A DNA stretch of 17,604 nucleotides from an uncultured Novosphingobium sp. (GCA_937860195.1 CALMBN010000309.1:1-17604); one strand, 5' to 3'; positions 8,157 through 15,083 are shown, counted from the stretch's first letter. The notes: generated by a model from the sequence alone, not told the origin. A program made the numbers and translations.

Positions 8157-8855
8157 CTAGCCGGCTTCGGCCTGCAAGGCTTCACGATCAAGGATCGTCA
8201 CTTCCCGGCGCGAAGGCAGGTCAATGATCCCGTCAGCTTTCAAACGTGTGAACTGGCGACTGACCGTCTCGATCGTCAGGCCAAGCACATCCGCCACTTG
8301 CTGGCGCGAAAACGGCAAAGCAAATTGGCGGAGCGGCAGATCTGGAGAGTCATGGCAGCCCGGCTGGACCAACCGTTCGGACATTTCGAGCAAAAACGTC
8401 GCCAGTTTCTCGCCAGCGGACTTGCGCCCCAAAAGCAGCATCCAGCTCCGCGTGCGGTCCAATTCGGCCAGGGTCCGCTCGAGCAGCTTGTGTTCGAGCG
8501 CCGGGTGCTCACGCGCAAAGGCATCGAAATCGCGCCGCGCGAAGACGCAAACCCTTGCGTCGGTGAGCGCCGTCACTCCGTGGCCAGAGGTAGAACCGAA
8601 CGGACGGCCAATGAAATCGGACGGATAGACCACCCCGACGATCTGTTCGCGCCCGTCTTCGGTTCCGGTCGAGAGCTTGAGCACACCGTCTATAACGTTG
8701 GCGACGAGGACCGAATCCTCGCCCTCCCACATCAACGATTCCCCAGCCGCCAGATCTCTTCGGCGGCCAATCATGCTCAGCGCCTTGATTTCCTCGCCAT
8801 CGAGGGCAGCGCAAATCGAACGGTTGCGGACAATGCACGTATCGCAGGCGGACAT
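8157..8855 (-). CDS. fnr: FNR-type oxygen-sensing transcription regulator (Crp/Fnr family)
   Basis: 232-residue regulator. Cysteines at 4, 7 and 15 (CDTCIVRNRSIC) plus Cys103 (ALTDARVCVF) match the pattern of FNR proteins that bind an oxygen-labile [4Fe-4S] cluster. A cyclic-nucleotide-like sensor domain fills about residues 20-110, a dimerisation helix about 115-145, and the DNA-binding helix-turn-helix lies at about 180-207 with Glu196, Ser199 and Arg200 in TIETVSRQF. Those are the residues that read the TTGAT half-site in Escherichia coli FNR. A longer frame opens at 8939, but its first 28 residues lie over the end of fliA and are unlike the family. ATG 8855 puts the cysteine cluster at the N-terminus as in FnrL/FixK-like proteins. 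It follows fliA by 37 bases on the same strand. A cognate role on the ccoN/ompW boxes is an inference. Confidence 0.93.
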   Translation of the reverse strand: MSACDTCIVRNRSICAALDGEEIKALSMIGRRRDLAAGESLMWEGEDSVLVANVIDGVLKLSTGTEDGREQIVGVVYPSDFIGRPFGSTSGHGVTALTDARVCVFARRDFDAFAREHPALEHKLLERTLAELDRTRSWMLLLGRKSAGEKLATFLLEMSERLVQPGCHDSPDLPLRQFALPFSRQQVADVLGLTIETVSRQFTRLKADGIIDLPSRREVTILDREALQAEAG

Positions 8856-8892
8856 AGGCTTTGCCTTGCTCCCCCGCCGGGGAAAGCGCAAG

Positions 8893-9618
8893 TCAGATGA
8901 TGTCGGCCAGATCAGCCATGTCGGCGCGCAATCGTTCAATGGCCTGGGCTTTCAATTGGTGCACGCGAGGCACGGAAACCGAAAGGGCTATGGCGATTTC
9001 CGAAAGGTTGAGCTCCTCAACGAAATAGAGCTGTACGATCAGTTTCAGTCGCTCTGGCAGTTCCGCGATGGCAGCGACCAGGGCCCCGCGCAGTTCGGCA
9101 TCGGCGAGCATCGCAAAGCTGTCTGGCCGGTCATCGGCAAAGGCCAGATCGCTGTCCGAGTAAGCTTCGTCAATCGAATCAAAGCGGAGCGGTTGCGCGG
9201 CGTTGCGCAAGCTTCCCAGTTCTCCCGGCGTGAGACCAAGGCATTCGCACAGCTCCGCCTCGCTCGCCTCGCGCCCCAGCTCTCCGCGCAAGCGGATTTC
9301 TGTTTCACGCAGCACCCTGCGCCGCACGGTCCCGCCCCGCGACAGTGGCAATTGCCGCCGAACCAGATCGACCATCGCCCCGCGCACCCGCAGCTTGGCA
9401 TAGGCAGCAAAGCCATCTTCGCCGGGACCGGCGTGGCGCTGGCTGCATTCGGTCAGCGCGACCATCCCGGCCTGCATCAGGTCGTCGAGCTCGATCCCTT
9501 GCCGTCCGCCGCCGTGGATGTGCCAGGCGAGCCGCCGGACCATCGGTACGAACCGCCGAATCCTGTCGGCATTGTCACCGCGATAGGCGGATTTGAGGCT
9601 GTGGTGATCGTGAATCAT
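8893..9618 (-). CDS. fliA: Flagellar sigma-28 factor FliA
   Basis: 241-residue sigma-70-family factor. Region 2 begins near residue 20 (RRFVPMVRRLAWHI...GIELDDLMQAGMVAL) and includes FAAYAKLRVRGAMVDLVRR, the DNA-melting and -10 recognition part. Region 3 follows, and region 4 near the C-terminus has LPERLKLIVQLYFVEELNLSEIA and a helix-turn-helix ending in VHQLKAQAIERLR. This is the FliA/SigD/WhiG layout, and it directs RNA polymerase to late flagellar genes. The candidate anti-sigma factor FlgM is encoded in the same operon. The start overlaps the flhA stop by four bases (ATGA). Only 37 bases separate its stop from the fnr start, so read-through into fnr is plausible. Confidence 0.93.
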   Translation of the reverse strand: MIHDHHSLKSAYRGDNADRIRRFVPMVRRLAWHIHGGGRQGIELDDLMQAGMVALTECSQRHAGPGEDGFAAYAKLRVRGAMVDLVRRQLPLSRGGTVRRRVLRETEIRLRGELGREASEAELCECLGLTPGELGSLRNAAQPLRFDSIDEAYSDSDLAFADDRPDSFAMLADAELRGALVAAIAELPERLKLIVQLYFVEELNLSEIAIALSVSVPRVHQLKAQAIERLRADMADLADII

Positions 9619-11711
9619 GCGTATGCTCTTTCGGGCTCGGGAATGATGGACGGCGGCGCAGGAGCACCGATGACTGAGATCACTTCGATTGGCTGAGCGG
9701 CAGGCAGTTCGGCGATCGAGAGCACCAGCACTCCGGGCGCACGCTGCCGCAGCAGCGCCGCCAGGGTCCGACGCGCTCGGGGTTGCACCACCAGTGCCAA
9801 TGGTGCAGCAGCTCCGCGTTCGGCTGCCGTTGCTGCGACGTGCTCGCCAATACTTCGGGCCAGATCTGGCTCGATCACTGGCTGCCCAGTCACCGGATCG
9901 CTCAGCCCCTGGACAATCGCGGCCTCAAGCTGGGCATCGAGAGTCAACACGGGCAGGCGCTCGCCGGGTCCGCATATCCGCCCGACAATCATCCCGCCGA
10001 GCTCTGCCCGGACCAGCTCGACCAGCCGCTCGTGCTCATGGCTCTGCTGCACCGCGAGGGTCAGCGCGGACAGGATCGGCAGCGGATGACCAATCGGCAG
10101 GCCATCTTCAAGCAACGTGCGGAAAATGCGGGTCAGCGCCGCCAGGCTGAGCGGTTGCGGGGTGAGTGATTCGATCAGCCCGGCCGAATGCTCTTTCACG
10201 GCATCGAGGATCGCTTTCATTTCGTCCGGCCCGAACAGCGCCGATGCCCGCTCGCCCAGCAGCTGGTTGAGCTGGGTCGCGACCACGGTGCTGGCATCGA
10301 CCGTCAGATACCCTTCGGCGATGGCAAGATCGCGCTGGGCCGGGTCGATCCACAAGGCCGGACAGCCAAAGCTGGGGTCGAGCGTCGCCTCGCCGGGCAG
10401 GTTCGCCCCGCTTCGCACTTCGCCCGCGTCGATTGCCAAAACCATGTCCGCACGCAAAGTGCCCGAGCCGATCGGTACCCCGCCGAGCAGGATTCGGTAG
10501 TCGTTGGGGCCAAGATCCAGGCTATCGCGGACCCGGAACTGCGGCACGACGAAACCGAACAACTGACTGAGCTGTTTGCGCACGCCAGTGACCCGGGCGA
10601 CCAGGGGCGAGCCGCGACGGTCGTCGACCAGATGGACCAGGCCATAGCCAAGCTCGATCGTCACGAGGGTGTGGTCGGAGACCTCCGCCAGCGCAATCCG
10701 GCCCGGATCGGGCGGCGGCGGCGCCTCGGCGACTGGCGCGGGCCGCGCCGCGCGTTTGTTCAAGCTGTGCCAGAGCCATCCAGCCAACCCCGCAGCGGGC
10801 ACAAAGATCGTCTGCGGCATCGCCGGGATCACCCCGATTGCACCAAGGATCACCGCGACTGGCAACCAGATGCCAGGGTTGGCCAATTGCCCGCCGATCT
10901 GGCCGGCGAGATCGCGGCTGTCCGAAACGCGCGTTACGATTACCGCAGCCGCGATCGAAAGGAGCAGCGCCGGAACCTGTGCGACGAGCGCATCACCAAC
11001 CGCCAGCGTAACGTATTTTTCCGCCGCATCCCCCGCACTCAGCCCGTGGCTGACCATTCCGAGCACGAACCCAGCAACAATGTTGACCGTCAGAATCAAC
11101 AGCGCGGCAATTGCATCGCCTTTTACAAACTTGCTGGCACCGTCCATCGAGCCATAAAAATCGGCCTCGGTCGAGACTTCACGGCGGCGAGCCTTGGCCT
11201 CGTCGGCGGTCAGCAGGCCAGCGGCGAGATCGGCATCGATCGCCATCTGCTTTCCGGGCAAGGCATCAAGCGTGAAGCGTGCCGAAACTTCAGACACCCG
11301 GCCCGCGCCTTTGGTCACCACCACCATGTTGATGATCATCAGGATCATGAACACGAACAGCCCGACCGCGAAGTTTCCGCCGACCAGGAAAGCGCCAAAC
11401 GATTCGATCACGTGTCCGGCCGCCGCCCCGCCCTCGTGCCCGTGGACAAGGACCACGCGGGTCGAAGCGACGTTGAGCGAGAGCCGCAACAGTGTCGCAA
11501 ACAGCAGCACCGAAGGAAACGCCGAAAAATCGAGCGGCTTTTCCGCATTCATTGCGGCCATCAGGATTGCTACCGACAGGGCAATGTTGAGCACGAAGAA
11601 GACATCGAGCAGCACCGCAGGTGTCGGCACAATCATCAGGCTGATGAGGGTGAGAATGCCTGCCGGGAGCGCCAGGGCGGCCGGGTTAAAACGGGTAAGG
11701 AGCTTGCTCAA
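9615..11711 (-). CDS. flhA: Flagellar type III export gate protein FlhA
   Basis: 698-residue export apparatus protein. The first ~315 residues contain multiple membrane helices with the FHIPEP-family signatures RLSLNVASTR (76-85), RFTLDALPGKQMAIDADL (145-162) and EADFYGSMDGASKFVKGDAIA (182-202), including the conserved Asp199. A proline-rich linker (about 325-340) leads to the cytoplasmic FlhA-C platform that binds chaperone-cargo pairs. Length is normal. The start is TTG at 11711, overlapping the TGA of the upstream gene (TTGA), so initiation is probably by translational coupling; no good Shine-Dalgarno or nearby ATG is present. flhA sits just before fliA and overlaps it by four bases. The identification is secure. 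Confidence 0.97.
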   Translation of the reverse strand: MSKLLTRFNPAALALPAGILTLISLMIVPTPAVLLDVFFVLNIALSVAILMAAMNAEKPLDFSAFPSVLLFATLLRLSLNVASTRVVLVHGHEGGAAAGHVIESFGAFLVGGNFAVGLFVFMILMIINMVVVTKGAGRVSEVSARFTLDALPGKQMAIDADLAAGLLTADEAKARRREVSTEADFYGSMDGASKFVKGDAIAALLILTVNIVAGFVLGMVSHGLSAGDAAEKYVTLAVGDALVAQVPALLLSIAAAVIVTRVSDSRDLAGQIGGQLANPGIWLPVAVILGAIGVIPAMPQTIFVPAAGLAGWLWHSLNKRAARPAPVAEAPPPPDPGRIALAEVSDHTLVTIELGYGLVHLVDDRRGSPLVARVTGVRKQLSQLFGFVVPQFRVRDSLDLGPNDYRILLGGVPIGSGTLRADMVLAIDAGEVRSGANLPGEATLDPSFGCPALWIDPAQRDLAIAEGYLTVDASTVVATQLNQLLGERASALFGPDEMKAILDAVKEHSAGLIESLTPQPLSLAALTRIFRTLLEDGLPIGHPLPILSALTLAVQQSHEHERLVELVRAELGGMIVGRICGPGERLPVLTLDAQLEAAIVQGLSDPVTGQPVIEPDLARSIGEHVAATAAERGAAAPLALVVQPRARRTLAALLRQRAPGVLVLSIAELPAAQPIEVISVIGAPAPPSIIPEPERAYA

Positions 11712-12556
11712 AGTCCGAACGCCCGAAGTTTGCCATAAGCATTACGGACGTGGCCAGGCATAGCGGCAGTCGAACCGCCGAATGATGCTGACAGGGTTTC
11801 TGCCATCGACGGGCGGTTCGAAAGCCCCTCCCCACCGGGGAGGGGTTGGGGTGGGGGCTCAACGCCAGCGCTGTACCCCCAGCCCTTCCCCACTGGGGAG
11901 GGGAGCAAAAGGTCGGGGCTTTGCACCTCCATCGCCGTCGCCATCTTGCCGCGCAGCAGGCCCATCACCTCACCCAGCGAGCGCGGTGCGCTACCGGGGC
12001 CAAAGAAGATCGCCCGATTGGCCTCCGCCGCCTGCGGAAACAGCGCCGCCGCGCTTTGATTGGCATCATTTGCCAGCGCGGTCAGGAACCGGCTTGCCCC
12101 ATCAGCCCCCAAAAAATGCGCCAAATAGAGTTCAGCCGCGTCGGGTTCGCGCCCCAACACTCCGACCAGCACGTCGCGGTTATCGCTCGCCAATTCTGCT
12201 GCCATGAACGAAGCAGCCACCGGATCATTGCGCATGGCCAGGATTTGTTGCCGCGCTGCCGGGTCCCTGACGCGCCCGTTTTCGATCCTGGCATCGGCCC
12301 AGCCATAGCCATGGGCCGAACCATGCTTGTCGAGGGTGGCAAGCCAGGTCCCTTGCGTGAACTGATAAAGCCCCGATGCGCTCGATGTGCTCGCCTTGGC
12401 CTTTGGGTTTAGCCCGGATTCGATCCTGGCTTGCCCCAGCAGATAGCTGAAATCGACTCCCGTCGCCTGTGAAGCGCGCGCAATCGCTGTCTGCACTTCT
12501 GGGCGGGGCTGGCTTTTGGCCGATGGCTTTGCAGCAATTGGGGCAGGGTCGCTCAA
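11708..12556 (-). CDS. Lytic transglycosylase-like protein (SLT domain) of the flagellar operon
   Basis: 282-residue protein with an SLT/lysozyme-like domain. Glu46 in GQARIESGLNPKA is the likely catalytic acid, followed by SSASGLYQFTQGTWLATL, the second conserved SLT motif, and AELYLAHFLGADGA near 142-155. Such enzymes cut peptidoglycan; inside a flagellar operon the natural role is opening the wall for the rod, as the FlgJ muramidase domain does elsewhere. No signal peptide is visible, so export, if any, would be by another route such as the flagellar one (inference). Residues about 217-245 are encoded by a GC-rich palindromic repeat and are not part of the enzyme fold. The start is TTG at 12556; the frame opens only 36 bases further upstream and has no ATG or GTG there, and GTG at residue 21 is an alternative. 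It overlaps flhA by four bases. Confidence 0.8.
   Translation of the reverse strand: MSDPAPIAAKPSAKSQPRPEVQTAIARASQATGVDFSYLLGQARIESGLNPKAKASTSSASGLYQFTQGTWLATLDKHGSAHGYGWADARIENGRVRDPAARQQILAMRNDPVAASFMAAELASDNRDVLVGVLGREPDAAELYLAHFLGADGASRFLTALANDANQSAAALFPQAAEANRAIFFGPGSAPRSLGEVMGLLRGKMATAMEVQSPDLLLPSPVGKGWGYSAGVEPPPQPLPGGEGLSNRPSMAETLSASFGGSTAAMPGHVRNAYGKLRAFGL
11825..11903. repeat. GC-rich palindromic repeat element inside a coding gene
   Basis: Two hairpins flank a spacer. CCCCTCCCC (11825-11833) pairs with GGGGAGGGG (11837-11845) around a 3-base loop, and CCCTTCCCC (11883-11891) pairs with GGGGAGGGG (11895-11903) with one G-U. Between them TGGGGG (11852-11857) can pair with CCCCCA (11876-11881). 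This is the style of dispersed intergenic repeats common in sphingomonads and relatives (from memory, not searched). Here it lies in frame in the transglycosylase gene and encodes a stretch containing PPPQPLPGGEG. The whole unit folds as a long structured RNA on either strand. Confidence 0.75.
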
Positions 12557-12611
12557 GCTGGGTTCCCGATGCGGTTGGTCATCGGGATTGGTTTAGCAAG
12601 AGCTGTGCCAG

Positions 12612-12953
12612 TTAGGCGCGAACCCCAATCTGGGTGTAGGGCGAGCCGCCAGCGCGATACAGGGTCGGGCTCCCGGTCAGGGCATCCAGCCGCGCCGAAA
12701 CATTGGCCGCGATCAGGTTGCGGACCTGGCGGTTGACCTCGTTCATGCGCCGCGCCGCGTCGAGCAGGCCGCGGCATTCCTCATCGATCGAATGGCCCTC
12801 GGCAAATGGCCCGGCTGCATCGAGAGTGCCACACAGCGCGACCTTATCGTTGGCGCAGCCAATGATCGCATCCAGATCAAGTCCGGCAAGCGCCTGCCGT
12901 TCAGCCTGCAAAACGGCGATCATCTGCCGCAGGTTTTCGCGCACCAGGCTCAT
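12612..12953 (-). CDS. flgN: Probable flagellar export chaperone FlgN
   Basis: 113-residue, mostly helical protein with no signal peptide or membrane helix. FlgN proteins are small cytoplasmic chaperones for the hook-filament junction proteins FlgK and FlgL, and they are weakly conserved in sequence. Support here is the size, the long N-terminal helix beginning MSLVRENLRQMIAVLQAERQALAGLDLDAI (a FlgN-like pattern of alternating hydrophobics), the second helix around MNEVNRQVRNLIAANVSARLDAL, and above all the position directly behind flgM with a four-base overlap. The last 15 residues include a short SPTLYRAGG segment reminiscent of the end of other FlgN-like proteins. It ends 55 bases before the transglycosylase start. 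The assignment is mainly by context. Confidence 0.65.
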   Translation of the reverse strand: MSLVRENLRQMIAVLQAERQALAGLDLDAIIGCANDKVALCGTLDAAGPFAEGHSIDEECRGLLDAARRMNEVNRQVRNLIAANVSARLDALTGSPTLYRAGGSPYTQIGVRA

Positions 12954-13243
12954 TTCCCGCTCCTCAGCAGCAGTCCGGCTGCGATCATCGCGTCAGCAAC
13001 TTTCGCCGGGACGATTGGATAAGTGCCGTCTTCGATCGCTTTGCGGATCTGCTGGACTCGCTCGGCATCAACCGGAGGCTGCCCGGGATCGAGGTCTTGG
13101 CTGCGCACAACACCCGAGCCGGGGTTGCCGACTTCGGCAGCACGAGCACTGCCAACCGGGCTCTGCTGAACCTTTCGCGCATCCACCGCCGAGGTGGCGC
13201 GCACCGCTTGGAGGGGCTTTGGCCCCAATTCGATGGCAGGCAT
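12950..13243 (-). CDS. flgM: Anti-sigma-28 factor FlgM
   Basis: 97-residue protein. The N-terminal half is unstructured and rich in Ala, Pro, Gly and Ser. The C-terminal half reads VDAERVQQIRKAIEDGTYPIVPAKVADAMI, matching the sigma-binding region of FlgM (V-(D/S)-x-x-(R/K)-V-x-x-(I/L)-(R/K)-x-A-I-x-x-G-x-Y-x-(I/V)-(D/N/P)-x-x-x-(I/V)-A-x-x-(M/L)-(I/L)). FlgM holds sigma-28 inactive until the hook is complete and it is exported through the flagellum, which explains the disordered N-terminus. A good ribosome site (AAGGAG) lies 7-8 bases upstream of ATG 13243. flgN follows with a four-base overlap, and fliA lies further down the same operon. An 83-base gap separates it from flgA and may hold its own promoter. 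Confidence 0.85.
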   Translation of the reverse strand: MPAIELGPKPLQAVRATSAVDARKVQQSPVGSARAAEVGNPGSGVVRSQDLDPGQPPVDAERVQQIRKAIEDGTYPIVPAKVADAMIAAGLLLRSGK

Positions 13244-13274
13244 TTCGCCGCTCCTTGCATGATTATCAGTCCCA

Positions 13275-13300
13275 AGGACGGCAACGGCCAGTGCGGTTTA
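13275..13300 (-). promoter_or_regulatory. Candidate sigma-28 promoter before flgM
   Basis: On the minus strand TAAACCGC, a 10-base spacer and GCCGTCCT resemble the sigma-28 pattern TAAA-N15-GCCGATAA, with TAAA and GCCG intact but one base short in spacing and the last four bases poor. A start near 13268 would leave a ~25-base leader to flgM. It is suggestive because flgM has a sigma-28 promoter in enteric bacteria. Weak evidence. Confidence 0.25.
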
Positions 13301-13326
13301 AGGGGGAGCGGCACGCGGCTGCCGGA

Positions 13327-13818
13327 TTACGGCAAGTCGATGCCGACGAGGCCGGGACGGATCACCCGCGCGCGCAGGATGGGAGTGCTGGGGCTGATGG
13401 TGCGCACTTTGATCCATACCCCCTCGGCCCCGGCTTCCAGAGCTTCGCCGGGCTGCGACACAGCGAATCCTTCAGCGCTGACGGTGATCGTCACCGCATC
13501 GCCCTTGGCGATCAGCGGCACGGCAGCGGCTTGGCTGGCTCCTGCCAGCGGCACATAGAGCTTCCACCCGCCCGCCATCGGGCAGGCCACAGCTACCGTA
13601 TCGCGCCGCGCTCCATACCAGCCGAGCGCCAGCGGAACCGGGCACGGAGCCAGCTTCAGGCGCCGGTCAACCGGCAGTGCGGCCCCGCCTGATGCGCCTT
13701 GCGGCACCCCGGTGAACTGGGCAACTGCATGGTCGATTGCCGCAAGATCGGCGATAGCGGTCTGGGACAGGGCGGGTGCGGCGATCAGGGCCGCCGACAG
13801 GGCAAGCGTACGGATCAT
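13327..13818 (-). CDS. flgA: Flagellar basal-body P-ring chaperone FlgA
   Basis: 163-residue periplasmic protein with a clear signal peptide (MIRTLALSAALIAAPALS, cleavage near residue 18). The body contains the SAF-type C-terminal half: VPLIAKGDAVTITVSAEGFAV and a closing GVWIKVRT...ILRARVIRPGLVGIDL, the typical end of FlgA (usually ...G..I.V.N..S.k.v.a.V...G.v.v). FlgA assists assembly of the FlgI P-ring around the rod. The protein is shorter than enteric FlgA (about 219) and has only a partial N-terminal domain. It starts inside the stop of the MotB-like gene (ATGA overlap). Its own stop is within a small inverted repeat (TGCCG-N5-CGGCA at about 13320-13334). Confidence 0.88.
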   Translation of the reverse strand: MIRTLALSAALIAAPALSQTAIADLAAIDHAVAQFTGVPQGASGGAALPVDRRLKLAPCPVPLALGWYGARRDTVAVACPMAGGWKLYVPLAGASQAAAVPLIAKGDAVTITVSAEGFAVSQPGEALEAGAEGVWIKVRTISPSTPILRARVIRPGLVGIDLP

Positions 13819-14225
13819 TGCGGGGTCTCCTTCGCGCCACCATCCTGCAAGCCCTGTGCCAGCACCGGACCCTGATCATAGGTCAGCGCGGCGATCACGC
13901 CGCTGCCGCCCGGTTCGATCAGCACCCTGGCAGGGCGACCAACCATTTTGGCGAGCGCCAGCGCGGTTTCCGCTTCAGCAGGTGGTGCCATGATCGTCAG
14001 CTGCAGGCGCGGATCAGGCATGGCGGCGAGCCAGGCTTCCAATCCTGGCGCATCCGGCCCCTGTCGCCACAGCGCCACCGGCTCGCCCAATGCAGGCAGG
14101 ACTGCGCGTTCGGTTGCTGGTAGTTTGGCGGGAGCTTCGCTGACCGCTGAGGCCGTTACCATGAACAGGATCAATGAGAGATCGGCCAGCACGGTCTGCC
14201 AACCGCTCCCCGCCCGCGCGATCAT
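13815..14225 (-). CDS. MotB-like single-helix protein without OmpA domain (putative stator partner)
   Basis: 136-residue protein with one N-terminal membrane helix (about 11-30) and a ~100-residue, probably periplasmic, remainder. The helix begins W9-QTVLA-D15-LSLILFMVTASA. In MotB the proton-binding aspartate follows a tryptophan by six residues at the same helix edge (W-K-x-A-Y-A-D), and ExbD/TolR helices carry a comparable Asp. The protein therefore looks like the ion-channel half of a stator, but it lacks the OmpA-like peptidoglycan-binding domain that follows in MotB. The rest (APPAEAETALALAKMVGRPARV...) could be an ExbD-like fold; I do not recognise it further. It overlaps motA by four bases and flgA by four bases, so it is part of the flagellar operon. 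No gene symbol is given because it is not a standard motB. Confidence 0.6.
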   Translation of the reverse strand: MIARAGSGWQTVLADLSLILFMVTASAVSEAPAKLPATERAVLPALGEPVALWRQGPDAPGLEAWLAAMPDPRLQLTIMAPPAEAETALALAKMVGRPARVLIEPGGSGVIAALTYDQGPVLAQGLQDGGAKETPQ

Positions 14226-14896
14226 GATGCCCCGGCATGCAGGCTGTGCTGCAATTGGCCGCGCATTCGGCGCGGCGGGCAGGAATCGCTGACTTGCTCG
14301 GCCAGCCAGTCGATCAGCTTCTGGCGGGCCCGCTCTTCGGCCAGCGCCTTGCGTTCGACCATCTTGGCAAGCGGAGCGAGCAGCAGGTTGGCTGCGAGCA
14401 GCCCGTAAAGCGTGGTCACGACCGCCATTGAAATCGCCCCACTGATTGCCCCGCGCGCCTCGCCGGCCGCAGGCAACTGGCTGAGCGAGATAAGCGTTCC
14501 GGCGAGGCCAAACACGGGTGCCAGCTCAGCAGCCTGGGCTAGTGTGCGCACGGCCCGGGTGCTCTCGCCGAGCCGCCGCGCCTTGTGGCGTTCGTGCGCT
14601 TCGAGTAGCGCACCGACCGAGCGATTGCCGATCAGAGCTTCGGTCGCCTCGTCGAACTCGCGGTCATTGTAGTGGTGCGGCACGGCGCGGAGCAGGCCAT
14701 CCTTGCGAATTTCCTGAATCTGCTGGGCGAGCTCGGCCCGCGCCGCATCGGCATCAAAGCGCCGCCCGCCGAGCCTGACCAGTTTGGCCAACGTATGATG
14801 GCAATCGCCAAGACCCGCGCGCAACGTGGTCGCCGCCAGTGTTCCGCCAAAGACGATCAACGCCGAAGGGCCGTCGATCAGGTTCATCCAGTTCAT
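14222..14896 (-). CDS. motA: MotA/TolQ/ExbB-family stator protein lacking the first membrane helix
   Basis: 224-residue protein. It opens directly with MNLIDGPSALIVFGGTLAATTLRAG, which corresponds to the second helix of MotA/PomA (usually ID.PS.lIv.GGTlaA). A large cytoplasmic region follows, then AELAPVFGLAGTLISLSQL (Pro127, matching MotA Pro173) and a last helix ending in GLLAANLLLAPLAKMVERKALAEE (Pro175). Three helices are visible instead of four, and the length is below the usual 250-295. The start is well defined: a consensus ribosome site AAGGAG lies nine bases upstream and an in-frame TGA sits at 14912-14914, so no longer form is encoded. It is the first gene of the leftward flagellar operon. 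MotA normally forms the ring that couples ion flow to rotor torque; the missing helix makes an ExbB/MotA-type variant possible. Confidence 0.8.
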   Translation of the reverse strand: MNWMNLIDGPSALIVFGGTLAATTLRAGLGDCHHTLAKLVRLGGRRFDADAARAELAQQIQEIRKDGLLRAVPHHYNDREFDEATEALIGNRSVGALLEAHERHKARRLGESTRAVRTLAQAAELAPVFGLAGTLISLSQLPAAGEARGAISGAISMAVVTTLYGLLAANLLLAPLAKMVERKALAEERARQKLIDWLAEQVSDSCPPRRMRGQLQHSLHAGAS

Positions 14897-14974
14897 CCGT
14901 GTGAGACTCCTTCAGCAGCGAAGGACGGCCTCTGATCCAGGTCTTTCAGTCGGCGGCGCAGCTTTGCCGTGTCC

Positions 14975-14990
14975 CGGCAAGGCCTTGCCG
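14975..14990. promoter_or_regulatory. Perfect 16-bp palindrome, candidate enhancer for the sigma-54 flg promoter
   Basis: CGGCAAGGCCTTGCCG is a perfect inverted repeat centred about 77 bases upstream of the predicted flgB transcript start. Position and symmetry suit an upstream activator of the FlbD/FleQ class, and the CGGCAA...TTGCCG arms recall the ftr sites of Caulobacter (recalled, not checked). It also lies between the divergent motA and flgB genes, so one activator could act on both. A TTGCCG half-site occurs at 14964-14969. Confidence 0.5.
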
Positions 14991-15033
14991 CCAGGGCAGT
15001 CGCGCAAGCCCGCAAATAGCCCATTTCCGCAAC

Positions 15034-15048
15034 TGGCACGGCCCTTGC
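15034..15048 (+). promoter_or_regulatory. Sigma-54 promoter of the flgBCDEF operon
   Basis: TGGCACGGCCCTTGC matches the -24/-12 consensus TGGCACG-N4-TTGC at every fixed position, with GG at 15035-15036 and GC at 15047-15048. Transcription should begin near 15060, leaving a leader of about 24 bases to the flgB ATG at 15084. Sigma-54 control of rod/hook genes is known in Caulobacter and many polar-flagellated bacteria. Confidence 0.85.
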
Positions 15049-15083
15049 GAACATTTTGGTGAACCCACACGATGGAGGTGCCA

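Noticed and set aside
8856..8939. Longer N-terminus for the FNR protein
   Set aside because: The extra 28 residues lie over the fliA end and would displace the cysteine cluster from its normal place near the N-terminus.
10188..11738. 516-codon open frame on the plus strand
   Set aside because: Antisense to flhA. The composition (His, Arg, Gln, Asp) has no recognisable fold and no ribosome site was found.
14905..15030. Sigma-54 promoter for the leftward motA operon
   Set aside because: Minus-strand GG/GC pairs at the right spacing occur (14961-14974 and 15008-15021) but lack the flanking consensus bases, so neither is reported.
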